NCBI GenBank assembly: GCA_022799115.1
Contig: JAAWNT010000001.1
Coordinates: 124,001-188,000 of the forward strand
DNA length: 64,000 nucleotides
From: Clostridiales bacterium
Lineage (GTDB): Bacteria > Bacillota > Clostridia > Oscillospirales > Acutalibacteraceae
Direction: 5' to 3'
Shown one piece after another: positions 40,126 through 47,802 of this stretch (position 1 is its first letter; each line of letters begins with the position of its first letter). Under the pieces are notes generated by a model. It saw nothing but the letters and a program-made list of their open reading frames with translations. It did no database searches and was not told the DNA's origin. The position numbers and the translations under genes were made by a program.

Positions 40126-40482
40126 ATGAAAAAGAAAACTTGGCTTGCATCCCTGGGAGGACTGGTGGCCGGGGCTCTCAACGGATTGCTGGGCGCAGGA
40201 GGCGGCATGATCGTTGTTCCTGTACTGGGGAAAACCGGTTTAGAACCCAAAAAAGCCCACGCTACTTCTGTGTGTGTGATTCTTCCCATTTGTATCGTCA
40301 GTTCTATCTTGTATCTCACCTCAGGACGTGTGCAGATCTCGGACGCAACGCCCTATCTCTTATGGGGAGTCATCGGCTCTGTTATCGGTTCGTTCCTTCT
40401 CACCAAAATCAATGACGTTTGGCTCAAACGCATTTTTGGCGCGCTGATGATCTGGGCCGCCATTCGGATGTTGATGCGATGA
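40126..40482 (+). CDS. Half-size TauE/SafE-family membrane protein, first of a pair
   Basis: A 118-residue protein with about four membrane segments. It starts with the family motif GALNGLLGAGGGMIVVPVLG, then KKAHATSVCVILPICIVSSILYL and LLWGVIGSVIGSFLLTKI. Usual TauE/SafE transporters (sulfite, sulfonate or other anion export) have about 250 residues, eight segments and two such repeats; this gene encodes only one repeat. The stop TGA overlaps the ATG of the next half (ATGA), so the two are made together and presumably form a heterodimer. The ribosome binding site is weak. Substrate unknown. Confidence 0.85.
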   Translation: MKKKTWLASLGGLVAGALNGLLGAGGGMIVVPVLGKTGLEPKKAHATSVCVILPICIVSSILYLTSGRVQISDATPYLLWGVIGSVIGSFLLTKINDVWLKRIFGALMIWAAIRMLMR

Positions 40483-40847
40483 ACTGGCTATGGTCGGCGC
40501 TGGCCGGAACCGCCTCCGGTATTTTAGGCGCCATGGGAATGGGTGGCGGCGGCATCCTCATCATATATCTAACGCTTCTGGCCGGTGTTGAGCAAAGCGC
40601 CGCACAGGGCATCAATTTGTTATTCTTTATTCCCAGCGCAGTGGTGGCGCTGATTGTCTATTGGAAAAAGAAACTAATCGATTGGAAAACCGCTTCGATA
40701 TGCTCGGCGTTGGGCGTGGTGGGAGCATTGGCAGGCTCTTGGCTTTGCGGATTCATCGATAGCTCCATTCTGGGTAAATTATTCGGGGGATTGCTGTTGA
40801 TTATGGGCATAAAACAGTTATTTTATAAAAAGCCGCCCTCTGACTGA
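40479..40847 (+). CDS. Half-size TauE/SafE-family membrane protein, second of a pair
   Basis: A 122-residue protein with about four membrane segments. It opens with the same repeat motif, TASGILGAMGMGGGGILIIYL, then EQSAAQGINLLFFIPSAVVALIVYWKKKLIDWKTA and GVVGALAGSWLCGFI, ending in KKPPSD. The start at 40479 overlaps the stop of the first half by ATGA; the longer upstream frame would run inside that gene. Together the two proteins reconstruct one full-length TauE/SafE transporter. Confidence 0.85.
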   Translation: MNWLWSALAGTASGILGAMGMGGGGILIIYLTLLAGVEQSAAQGINLLFFIPSAVVALIVYWKKKLIDWKTASICSALGVVGALAGSWLCGFIDSSILGKLFGGLLLIMGIKQLFYKKPPSD

Positions 40848-40866
40848 TTTTTTTGCTTTTCTATGG

Positions 40867-40872
40867 TATAAT
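40867..40872 (+). promoter_or_regulatory. Extended -10 promoter of the gpsA-like gene
   Basis: TGGTATAAT gives a perfect -10 with the TG extension; the -35 is poor. It is 70 bases before the start codon and 20 bases past the TauE pair. Confidence 0.5.
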
Positions 40873-40941
40873 GGTGCTGTCAAATATTGCCGTTCCTTTG
40901 GGAAGCGGCAGTCTACCATAAGAACGACAGGAGTGTTTGCC

Positions 40942-41901
40942 ATGAAAGTTTCCGTACTCGGCTGCGGCCGGTGGGGTTCCTTTATCGCTTGGTATTTGGA
41001 TCATATTGGAAAAGACGTCACCCTTTGGGGATTGCCGGACTCTCCGCACTATCAACGCCTTCAGCAAGAGAGAAAGAACGATTTACTGGAACTGCCGGAT
41101 TCCATAAAGCTTACCAGCAATCTGGAAGAGGCGGTAAAAGAAGCGGAAATATTTGTCATCTCAATCAGCGCCCAGGCGCTGCGAGATTTTGCGTCTCGTT
41201 TGGTACAGCACAAGTTGGGCGGTAAGCCCATTGTTTTGTGTATGAAGGGCATCGAGGAAACCACAGGAAACCGCCTCAGCGAAATTATGGAACAGTTTAC
41301 CAAAAAGGAAAATCCCATCGCTATCTGGGTAGGACCGGGACATGTACAGGACTTCATTCGAGGCATCCCCAACTGTATGGTCATCGATTCAAAAAATGAC
41401 GCCGTCAAACGGGAATTGGTCCATGCTTTTTCCAGTGAGTTAATTCGCTTTTATTACGGCACCGATCTGATCGGAAACGAAATTGGCGCCGCCGCCAAAA
41501 ATGTAATCGGCATTGCGGCCGGTATGCTGGACGGAGTTAACTACTCTTCTCTAAAAGGGGCCCTTATGTCCCGGGGCACGCGGGAAATCGCCCGTCTTAT
41601 CAAGGCTATGGGAGGCAATGAAATTTCCGCATACGGATTGTGCCATCTCGGCGATTATCAGGCAACTCTGTTCTCTGAGCATAGCCACAACCGCAAGTTC
41701 GGCGAAATGTTTATTTTAGGAAAACCCTATACCGAGCTGGCGGAAGGCGTATCCACCACACGTGCATTAATCAAACTGGGAGAGCAATACCACGTGGATC
41801 TTCCAATCTGTAAAGCGGTTGACGCAATCGTTAATCATGGAAACGATCCTCAGCAGGTGTTGTCGGGTCTGTTTATCCGCAGCTTAAAAGAGGAATTTTA
41901 A
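40942..41901 (+). CDS. gpsA: Glycerol-3-phosphate dehydrogenase (NAD(P)+), GpsA family
   Basis: A 319-residue dehydrogenase. The N-terminal Rossmann fold begins MKVSVLGCGRWGSFIAWYL (GxGxxG). SIKLTSNLEEAVKEAEIFVISISAQALR and VLCMKGIEETTGNRLSEI follow. The catalytic Lys lies in GNEIGAAAKNVIGIAAGMLDG, and the C-terminal SRGTREIARLIKAMGGNE is typical. It makes sn-glycerol 3-phosphate for phospholipids. The nucleotide loop and VGPGHVQDFIRG differ from the commonest GpsA spelling (GPSFA-type), so it is a somewhat divergent member. AGGAG is eight bases before the ATG at 40942; the GTG at 40933 is less likely. Confidence 0.85.
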   Translation: MKVSVLGCGRWGSFIAWYLDHIGKDVTLWGLPDSPHYQRLQQERKNDLLELPDSIKLTSNLEEAVKEAEIFVISISAQALRDFASRLVQHKLGGKPIVLCMKGIEETTGNRLSEIMEQFTKKENPIAIWVGPGHVQDFIRGIPNCMVIDSKNDAVKRELVHAFSSELIRFYYGTDLIGNEIGAAAKNVIGIAAGMLDGVNYSSLKGALMSRGTREIARLIKAMGGNEISAYGLCHLGDYQATLFSEHSHNRKFGEMFILGKPYTELAEGVSTTRALIKLGEQYHVDLPICKAVDAIVNHGNDPQQVLSGLFIRSLKEEF

Positions 41902-41927
41902 TATCGTTCCATTTCACGCTACATTTG

Positions 41928-41972
41928 AAAAGAAGCCTGGATCCGTTCTACGGGATCCAGGCTTCTTTTTAT
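41928..41972. terminator. Terminator of the gpsA-like gene, shared with the convergent gene
   Basis: GAAGCCTGGATCC (41932-41944) and GGATCCAGGCTTC (41953-41965) form a perfect 13-bp stem, followed by TTTTTATTATT on the plus strand. It sits between convergent genes. Confidence 0.9.
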
Positions 41973-41993
41973 TATTATGTTCCCAATGAACGC

Positions 41994-43127
41994 CTATTTA
42001 TTCTCCTTTAACAGCTCCATATTGCTAAAAGAGAGCATACCGTTTTCGATGGCGTATTCGTTGCTCTCCTGCTTGGACTGTTGTCCGGGGATATAGGTGA
42101 CAATCTCCAATTTCCCCTTCTGTGCGGAATAAGTCGCGTTATAATAGGCGCCCCTGAAGTCGATAACCAAGGTGCCGTCCGACCGGAAGGTATAGGTTAC
42201 ATTTTTTGATACATCGCTCCAAGTCCCCACCAGCTCGGGATCTACCTTGGGATTTTTCGGAACCGGGAGGCAAGTCACGTCCTCTTCCTGCCTGCTGAAC
42301 TGCAACACGTTGCCCGTTTGATCCTGCTCGTTCTCGGAAGTCTCTTCCCCCAGACGAGTAAGGGTTAATCCGGCGTCGGTGGCCCAATAGTGAAAATCTC
42401 CCATCCATACGTCCACCTCTTGGGTAGCCACATGAAAGGTAATGCGGTCATCTTCCAATAGATTATAGGTTCCTTTTACGCTTAATCCATCAGTGGATAC
42501 AATGGCGGTCCCGTCCTCCCGCAGGGTTAGATAGGTAGCCGGCTGCGCCTGTTCCATGGACCAAGTCCCCGCCACCGGCCTTTGATGAATGATTATCCCA
42601 AACCATTCCCAGCAAAAGATTCCCACCATCACCAAAGCGATCAATGCAGCCGCTGCTGCCGCGCCTCCCGCGATCCAATAGCGCGGCTTTACCTTCTTGA
42701 GCGCCTTTGCGCATACCGGCGCTTTTTCCCAGATCTTTTTTGAGCAGGCCTGCGCTTTACAGCCGGCGACCTTGCCCAGTTCCGCCGTTTTGCGGCCTAT
42801 CTTTTGCATAGTCCGCTTTGTTGTGTCCCAAACTTCCGGCAGCTTATTTCCACCCGGCAGCTCTTTGTTTGATTGTCCTGCCTGCTTTTCCTCTTTGCCC
42901 TGCATGTTATCCGGTTCGGGTTCCTCCGGGCTCCGTACACTAGACGGTTGCTCTTTTGGTTCATCAGCCGTTGCTTCAACATCATATTCTTTCCCGTCGG
43001 GTTCACGGTCAAAATCCGCCTGCTCTAATTCTTCCTCTTTACAGGCGTCTGGGGTACAGAGGCTGTCAATTTCCACAGCCGTTTTATTTTCGGTGGAAAA
43101 AGATTCCCGCTCCTCTCGCTCAACCAT
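41994..43127 (-). CDS. Single-pass membrane protein with acidic N-terminus and two lipocalin-like repeats
   Basis: A 377-residue protein in three parts. An acidic, low-complexity cytoplasmic region (about 1-95) leads into a basic helical stretch and a single membrane segment near 155-177 (GGAAAAAALIALVMVGIFCW). Outside are two related beta-rich repeats: GTWSMEQAQPATYLTLREDGTAIV and GTWSDVSKNVTYTFRSDGTLVI. Such Gly-Thr-Trp repeats occur in lipocalin-like and DUF5640-type domains of Firmicutes. I start at 43127 behind GGGGGA; 43160 is an alternative without a clear site. Function unknown; the layout suggests a surface sensor or envelope protein. Confidence 0.65.
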   Translation of the reverse strand: MVEREERESFSTENKTAVEIDSLCTPDACKEEELEQADFDREPDGKEYDVEATADEPKEQPSSVRSPEEPEPDNMQGKEEKQAGQSNKELPGGNKLPEVWDTTKRTMQKIGRKTAELGKVAGCKAQACSKKIWEKAPVCAKALKKVKPRYWIAGGAAAAAALIALVMVGIFCWEWFGIIIHQRPVAGTWSMEQAQPATYLTLREDGTAIVSTDGLSVKGTYNLLEDDRITFHVATQEVDVWMGDFHYWATDAGLTLTRLGEETSENEQDQTGNVLQFSRQEEDVTCLPVPKNPKVDPELVGTWSDVSKNVTYTFRSDGTLVIDFRGAYYNATYSAQKGKLEIVTYIPGQQSKQESNEYAIENGMLSFSNMELLKENK

Positions 43128-43805
43128 AGGGTTTTCCCCCTTCGCCGACTTGTTCTCCATAGATTCAACAATCGGATTGGCAGCCTTTTTTATATAAACT
43201 TGGTTCGCCTGCTTTTTTTCTTCTTTTTACGGCTGGAACTCAAATACAAAACTCCCTTCGCTGGATTTCTTTTTATTCTACCACGTTATTTCAATTGTTT
43301 TTTCTTGGGAATTCCCTTCAAAACGATCGATTATCATTTTATGGTTTCTTCCTTTATATTTCCAAAATTGTAACTTTGATTATATCACAACATCAGGGAC
43401 TTTACCATAAAAATTAAAGGCATAGCAGCCGCTACGCCCCGTATTATCTATTGTTCCAATGAACGCTCAATCTTTTAAGCCTTTCCTTTTCAGTCATTCT
43501 ATTTTTTATACAGACTACTACGCTCTTTGCAACGTTTTTTCATACGCTCCAACTGCTCCCTCGCTCCCGGCAATCCGGTCTATCTTCTTATATCCCCTGG
43601 TCAGATTGCGCATTGAATTGTTATTCGTCTTTATCTGCTCCGATTTTCTTCCATACCGCAAGGAATTCCATGGATATTGACAAAAAAAACGCCTTCTATG
43701 ATGTATGATAAAACGGTTATAAAACTCAGTCCAAGAATGCATGTCCAACCCTTGACATCGGAAAACACCAGGACTTTCCGGAACACTGCGCTTGAAATTT
43801 TTGTA
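43128..43805. other. Intergenic region with no supported gene
   Basis: About 680 bases between divergent genes. Several 70-80 codon frames overlap each other on both strands at 43459-43876 with no ribosome binding site or family resemblance, and I reject them. At about 43196-43249 on the minus strand, GGGAG precedes a TTG-started 17-codon basic peptide (SSSRKKKKKSRRTKFI); this may be chance. Confidence 0.45.
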
Positions 43806-43834
43806 TTGACCGTTTCTGCAAAAGAAAATATAAT
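43806..43834 (+). promoter_or_regulatory. Sigma-A promoter of the beta-helix protein gene
   Basis: TTGACC and a perfect TATAAT with a 17-base spacer, 67 bases before the start codon. Confidence 0.85.
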
Positions 43835-43901
43835 GAAGTTTAGACCTTTTCCTGCGTAAGTAAACTTGGTAAACAATTAATCAGCTTGGAGGTATGGAAG
43901 C

Positions 43902-44579
43902 ATGAACTGTAAAGATCTGGAAGCGAAGCATCTCTATGATTACCGGCAGACCATCGCGGCCGCGCTCTTTGAGGATGTAACCTATCCCTGGGAGGTTCTC
44001 CCCAAAATTGGAGAATTCCTCCTACAATTGGGAACCTCTCTTCCCCTGGATGAGTATGAGAAACGCGGGGATTTCATCTGGGTTGCACGCAGCGCACAGG
44101 TGGCGGATACCGCAACGATCTGCGGGCCGGCCATCATCGGCAAGAACGCGGAGGTGCGTCACTGCGCTTTTATCCGTGGGAACGCCATTGTGGGAGAAGG
44201 CGCTGTGGTTGGCAATTCCACCGAGCTAAAAAACGTCGTACTCTTTAACGGAGTTCAGGTTCCGCATTACAATTATGTAGGGGACTCGATTCTTGGCTAC
44301 AAGGCTCATATGGGAGCAGGTTCAATTACCTCCAACGTCAAATCGGATAAAACTCTGGTCAACGTTTCTACTCCTGATGGCTCCATACCCACCGGGTTAA
44401 AGAAAATGGGCGCCATGCTGGGGGATCTGGTAGAGGTAGGCTGCAACAGTGTTTTAAATCCAGGCACGGTGGTGGGCAGACAGGCCAGTATATATCCCCT
44501 GTCCATGGTGCGCGGATTTGTTCCTGCCGGACATATTTATAAAAAGCAGGGAGAGGTAGTCCTTCGCCAGAACAGATAG
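43902..44579 (+). CDS. Left-handed beta-helix (hexapeptide) protein, GlmU acetyltransferase-like
   Basis: A 225-residue protein. After a helical N-terminus (LYDYRQTIAAALFEDVTYPWEVLPKI), residues about 60-205 are hexapeptide repeats: VARSAQVADTATICGPAIIG, AEVRHCAFIRGNAIVGEGAVVG and NSTELKNVVLFNGVQVPHYN. This forms the left-handed helix of GlmU-type acyltransferases. No nucleotidyltransferase domain is present, though such proteins are often labelled UDP-GlcNAc pyrophosphorylase. HYNYVGDSILGYKAHMGAGS resembles the GlmU acetyl-CoA region, so an acetyl- or nucleotide-sugar role is possible but unproven. GGAGG lies nine bases before the ATG. No cofactor or substrate can be assigned. Confidence 0.75.
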   Translation: MNCKDLEAKHLYDYRQTIAAALFEDVTYPWEVLPKIGEFLLQLGTSLPLDEYEKRGDFIWVARSAQVADTATICGPAIIGKNAEVRHCAFIRGNAIVGEGAVVGNSTELKNVVLFNGVQVPHYNYVGDSILGYKAHMGAGSITSNVKSDKTLVNVSTPDGSIPTGLKKMGAMLGDLVEVGCNSVLNPGTVVGRQASIYPLSMVRGFVPAGHIYKKQGEVVLRQNR

Positions 44580-44676
44580 ACCGAACCGATCCTCTCTTAT
44601 CTTGAATTGCTCAGTGCCTAAGCAAGGAACGCTTTTCCCAAAATGCCCTTATAAAATCTGAAATGGATGATGTGAT

Positions 44677-45537
44677 ATGTCTCATCAAATGCGCGCTGCC
44701 GCGATCCATGACCTTTCCGGATTCGGCAAATGCTCTCTAACGGTTATTTTGCCGTTGCTCTCTGCCGCTGGGGTGGAGGCCTGCGCCCTGCCTACCGCGG
44801 TTTTATCCACCCATACCGGAGGATTGGGCGGATTTACCTTCCGGGATCTGACCGGCGATATGGAGGCGTTCGGCAGGCATTGGCGCTCTCTGGGTTTACA
44901 CTTCGACGCCATATACAGCGGCTATTTAGGATCCGTTGAGCAGATACAAATTGTAGCTGAGATCATTAATCTATTAAAGTCTGAAGACACCCTTGTCGTG
45001 GTGGATCCCTGCATGGCGGATCACGGCAAGCTCTATCGGGCTATTACTCCCGAGATGGCCAAGCAGATGAAGCAGCTTTGCGCCCTTGCAGACGTGATCG
45101 TGCCGAACCTCACCGAAGCGGCGCTGTTGCTTGACAGGAAGTATCATCCGGGGCCCTACGCAAAAAATCAGATTGAAGATACGCTGGCCGCCCTTAAAAC
45201 GCTGGGCTGTGAGAGGATTGTGCTCACAGGGGTATCCCTTGAGGAGGAAACACTGGGCGCCGCATGCTCTGATCAGTATGGCTTCCACTATTGCAGCGCG
45301 CCAAAGGTTCCCGGTCATTTTCACGGAACGGGAGATATTTTTGCCAGCGTATTGACCGGAGCTCTGCTTAGAGGGCATACCTTGAAAGAGTCCGCGCAAA
45401 TTGCGACAGATTTTACCTATGACGCGGTGCTTCGCACCAGTAAGGCGGGAACCGATCCTCGGTTTGGCGTCAACTTTGAGGCAGGAATTCCGTCGTTGAT
45501 TCATCGGTTGGGCCTCATGCCGTCAACGGAAGGCTGA
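44677..45537 (+). CDS. Pyridoxal/pyridoxamine kinase (PdxY-like)
   Basis: A 286-residue ribokinase-fold kinase phosphorylating B6 vitamers in the salvage of pyridoxal 5'-phosphate. It starts AAAIHDLSGFGKCSLTVILPLLSAAG and has VLSTHTGGLGGFTFRDLT, YSGYLGS, VVVDPCMADHGKLY and VIVPNLTEAALLL. The catalytic anion hole lies in HFHGTGDIFASVLTGALLRG. The Ser-Gly-Phe-Gly start is the Firmicute PdxY/PdxK-like form. It is probably a single-gene unit ending at the terminator at 45619-45650. The preferred vitamer cannot be told. Confidence 0.9.
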   Translation: MSHQMRAAAIHDLSGFGKCSLTVILPLLSAAGVEACALPTAVLSTHTGGLGGFTFRDLTGDMEAFGRHWRSLGLHFDAIYSGYLGSVEQIQIVAEIINLLKSEDTLVVVDPCMADHGKLYRAITPEMAKQMKQLCALADVIVPNLTEAALLLDRKYHPGPYAKNQIEDTLAALKTLGCERIVLTGVSLEEETLGAACSDQYGFHYCSAPKVPGHFHGTGDIFASVLTGALLRGHTLKESAQIATDFTYDAVLRTSKAGTDPRFGVNFEAGIPSLIHRLGLMPSTEG

Positions 45538-45749
45538 CGGTGCGGCAAGGAATCCGTTGGCATTCTCCAACAGGTTCCCATACAATACAAAACACCGGCT
45601 CGCCCATATTGATTTGAGAGGGAGCTCCTTAGAAAGGAGGCTCCCTTTTCCTTTCATTTTGACAGCTTGACCCCCGAATTTTATTGGAGATGATTCGATT
45701 CTTGATTGACAGCGGCTCCAAATCAAACCGATTCGTCGGCAAGCGTCTT
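45538..45749. other. Intergenic region after the pyridoxal kinase gene
   Basis: Holds the terminator at 45619-45650 and nothing else recognisable. With the GNAT remnant and the pyrB leader it forms a 630-base stretch without an intact gene (45538-46167). Confidence 0.5.
45619..45650 (+). terminator. Terminator of the pyridoxal kinase gene
   Basis: GGGAGCTCCTT pairs with AGGAGGCTCCC around AGAA with one wobble/bulge, followed by TTTTCC. It is about 80 bases past the stop. Confidence 0.75.
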
Positions 45750-45950
45750 TCATTTGATTTTCACCAGACCGAACGACAGTTTTCGGAATAGCCGCTCGCA
45801 TTGCTCCCGGGTAAATTCTTTGCCCTTGACCAGAATTTCATCGTTCACCCCCCGCATGGGAAATCCGTTTCCTGTGCTGTGAAAGCCGTTACGAACATAA
45901 AACTCTCTGCGCTTTTGCCTTGTTACGTTTTGCTTGTTCAAACGGTTCAT
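45750..45950 (-). pseudogene. Truncated GNAT acetyltransferase remnant
   Basis: A 66-codon frame whose body resembles only the C-terminal part of a GNAT acetyltransferase: REFYVRNGFHSTGNGFPMRG (the R.FY...GF motif after the acetyl-CoA loop), then NDEILVKGKEFTREQCERLF. The acetyl-CoA-binding RGxGxG/A motif and the first three quarters of the fold are missing. A GGAGG site stands four bases before an ATG followed by about 12 unrelated codons, as if an internal deletion joined a start to the gene's end. It may be translated, but cannot be an active enzyme. Confidence 0.6.
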
Positions 45951-46053
45951 ATGTCCTCCATTGTTTTCATTGATTTGATACAGCTTATCCCATTCCGTTC
46001 TCTACTACAACACATAAAAATTTACACAAATTAAAAAACTTTTTCGGATCCGG

Positions 46054-46082
46054 TTGACAAATTTCGCGAAATTTTCTATAAT
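46054..46082 (+). promoter_or_regulatory. Perfect consensus sigma-A promoter of pyrBI
   Basis: TTGACA and TATAAT, both perfect, with a 17-base spacer. Transcription should start near 46089, giving a leader of about 80 bases. Confidence 0.92.
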
Positions 46083-46105
46083 GATTCGAAATGCCAACGA
46101 AAAGC

Positions 46106-46156
46106 GCCCACATTGGTGGGATTCGCTTGCTGTACGGCACCACAAGCGAAGCGAAT
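46106..46156 (+). promoter_or_regulatory. pyrB leader hairpins next to the ribosome binding site
   Basis: CCCAC-ATTG-GTGGG makes a first hairpin (46107-46120). TTCGCTTG (46122-46129) can pair with CAAGCGAA (46143-46150). Shifted by one, ATTCGCTT (46121-46128) can pair with AAGCGAAT (46149-46156), which abuts the GGAGG site at 46157-46161. The tandem AAGCGAAGCGAAT makes these two pairings mutually exclusive. No T-run follows, so any control would be translational. Function is inference. Confidence 0.4.
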
Positions 46157-46167
46157 GGAGGTACTTT

Positions 46168-47088
46168 ATGAAACACTTGATCGATCCTTTGGACCTGACA
46201 GTGGAGGAAATCGACGATCTGCTGGATACAGCTCGCAACATCGAGGCAAACCGGCAGCGGTACGCCCATCTATGCGAAGGAAAAAAATTAGCCACTCTGT
46301 TTTATGAGCCGAGTACACGCACCCGATTGAGCTTTGAAGCCGCTATGCTCAATTTAGGAGGCAAGGTGCTGGGCTTTTCTTCTGCGGACAGCAGCTCAGC
46401 GGCCAAAGGCGAGAGCATTGCCGATACCATCCGGGTGGTTTCCTGTTATGCGGATATTTGCGCCATGCGCCATCCCAAAGAGGGGGCCCCCCTGGTCGCT
46501 TCCCGTTTTTCAGGAATTCCGGTGATTAACGCGGGGGACGGCGGTCATCAGCATCCCACCCAAACCCTCACCGATTTGCTGACCATCCGATCTCTGAAAG
46601 GCCGCCTAACCGATCTGACCATCGGCCTTTGCGGCGACCTTAAGTTTGGCAGGACGGTTCATTCCTTGATTAAATCCCTGGCGCGCTACCAGGGGATCCG
46701 GTTTATACTGATCTCCCCCAATGAGCTTCGCTTGCCCGAATATATCCGGGACGAAGTGTTAAACGCCAATAACATTCCTTTTGAAGAGGTGGAACAGCTG
46801 GAAACCGTGATGTCCCAGCTGGATATTCTCTATATGACCCGTGTGCAGCGGGAACGCTTTTTCAACGAAGAGGACTATGTGCGTCTTAAGGACAGCTATA
46901 TTTTAGACGGGGAAAAGATGAAAAGCGCAAAACCCGACATGGCTATTCTGCATCCTCTTCCCAGGGTCAATGAAATCGCCGTGGAGGTGGACAATGATCC
47001 CAGGGCCGCCTACTTTAAGCAGGCGCAATATGGAGTCTATGTGAGAATGGCGCTGATACTCAAACTTTTGGAGGTGGAAGTATGCTGA
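46168..47088 (+). CDS. pyrB: Aspartate carbamoyltransferase catalytic subunit
   Basis: A 306-residue ATCase catalytic chain, forming carbamoyl-aspartate from carbamoyl phosphate and aspartate in de novo pyrimidine synthesis. The carbamoyl phosphate loop is [13 protein letters not shown], followed by [13 protein letters not shown] (the 80s loop), [26 protein letters not shown] and [11 protein letters not shown]. The start at 46168 has GGAGG seven bases upstream; longer frames read back through the leader and promoter. pyrI overlaps its end by seven bases, so this is the regulated pyrBI-type enzyme. Confidence 0.96.
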   Translation: MKHLIDPLDLTVEEIDDLLDTARNIEANRQRYAHLCEGKKLATLFYEPSTRTRLSFEAAMLNLGGKVLGFSSADSSSAAKGESIADTIRVVSCYADICAMRHPKEGAPLVASRFSGIPVINAGDGGHQHPTQTLTDLLTIRSLKGRLTDLTIGLCGDLKFGRTVHSLIKSLARYQGIRFILISPNELRLPEYIRDEVLNANNIPFEEVEQLETVMSQLDILYMTRVQRERFFNEEDYVRLKDSYILDGEKMKSAKPDMAILHPLPRVNEIAVEVDNDPRAAYFKQAQYGVYVRMALILKLLEVEVC

Positions 47089-47510
47089 ACATTGACAGTC
47101 TGGAAACCGGCGTGGTGATCGATCACATTAAATCGGGCAGCAGTATGAAGATTTATCGATACTTGGAATTGGACAAGCTGGATTGTTGTATCGCCATTAT
47201 TAAAAACGCCAAAAGCGCCAAGTTTGGCAGAAAAGACATCATAAAAATAGAAGGCGACGTTCAAATTGATTTGGACGTGCTGGGATTTATCGACCATAAC
47301 ATTACGGTTAACCGCATAAAAGGCGGCAAAATCGTGGGGAAGGAACACCTCACGCTGCCCAAAGAAGTGAAAAATATTGTGCGCTGTAAAAATCCCCGCT
47401 GTATCAGCACTGTGGAAGAGGGCATTGAACACATCTTTAAATTATGCGATAGCCAAAAACCTCTGTATCGTTGTATTTATTGCGAGCAGGAGTACAAAAG
47501 CGGCAAGTAA
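47082..47510 (+). CDS. pyrI: Aspartate carbamoyltransferase regulatory subunit
   Basis: A 142-residue PyrI. The N-terminal allosteric domain (about 1-95) begins [28 protein letters not shown] and has [18 protein letters not shown]. The zinc domain follows with cysteines in [10 protein letters not shown] and [10 protein letters not shown], which mediate contact with PyrB. It binds nucleotides to tune ATCase activity. Start and stop overlap indicate co-translation with pyrB. The 47511-47802 gap after it (292 bases) holds no gene or clear terminator. Confidence 0.95.
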   Translation: MLNIDSLETGVVIDHIKSGSSMKIYRYLELDKLDCCIAIIKNAKSAKFGRKDIIKIEGDVQIDLDVLGFIDHNITVNRIKGGKIVGKEHLTLPKEVKNIVRCKNPRCISTVEEGIEHIFKLCDSQKPLYRCIYCEQEYKSGK

Positions 47511-47802
47511 TTCTGTAAAAATATCGTATCTGATTTTGGCAGTTATCATGTCTGCAAACAATGAACCGCTTCTGTTGATGCATTTTATTCAAGAGAAGTT
47601 ACACGCCAAAAGGGTTTGGAATTCCATGAATTTCAGGCCCTTTTTTCTTTTCCTCCGGTTCCGGTACAACTTGGCCTATACGATGTACATACTACTAGTG
47701 GCCAATTTGTTTTGCCATGATAAGAGTCTATCGTTTTCTTTAGTTGCAGGGCAATCCGGCCGCCTGATATCAGGCACCATTCAATGAAAAGAGTTGACGT
47801 TT

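Noticed and set aside
43459-43876. Several 70-80 codon frames on both strands before the beta-helix gene
   Set aside because: They overlap one another and the promoter at 43806-43834, with no ribosome binding sites.
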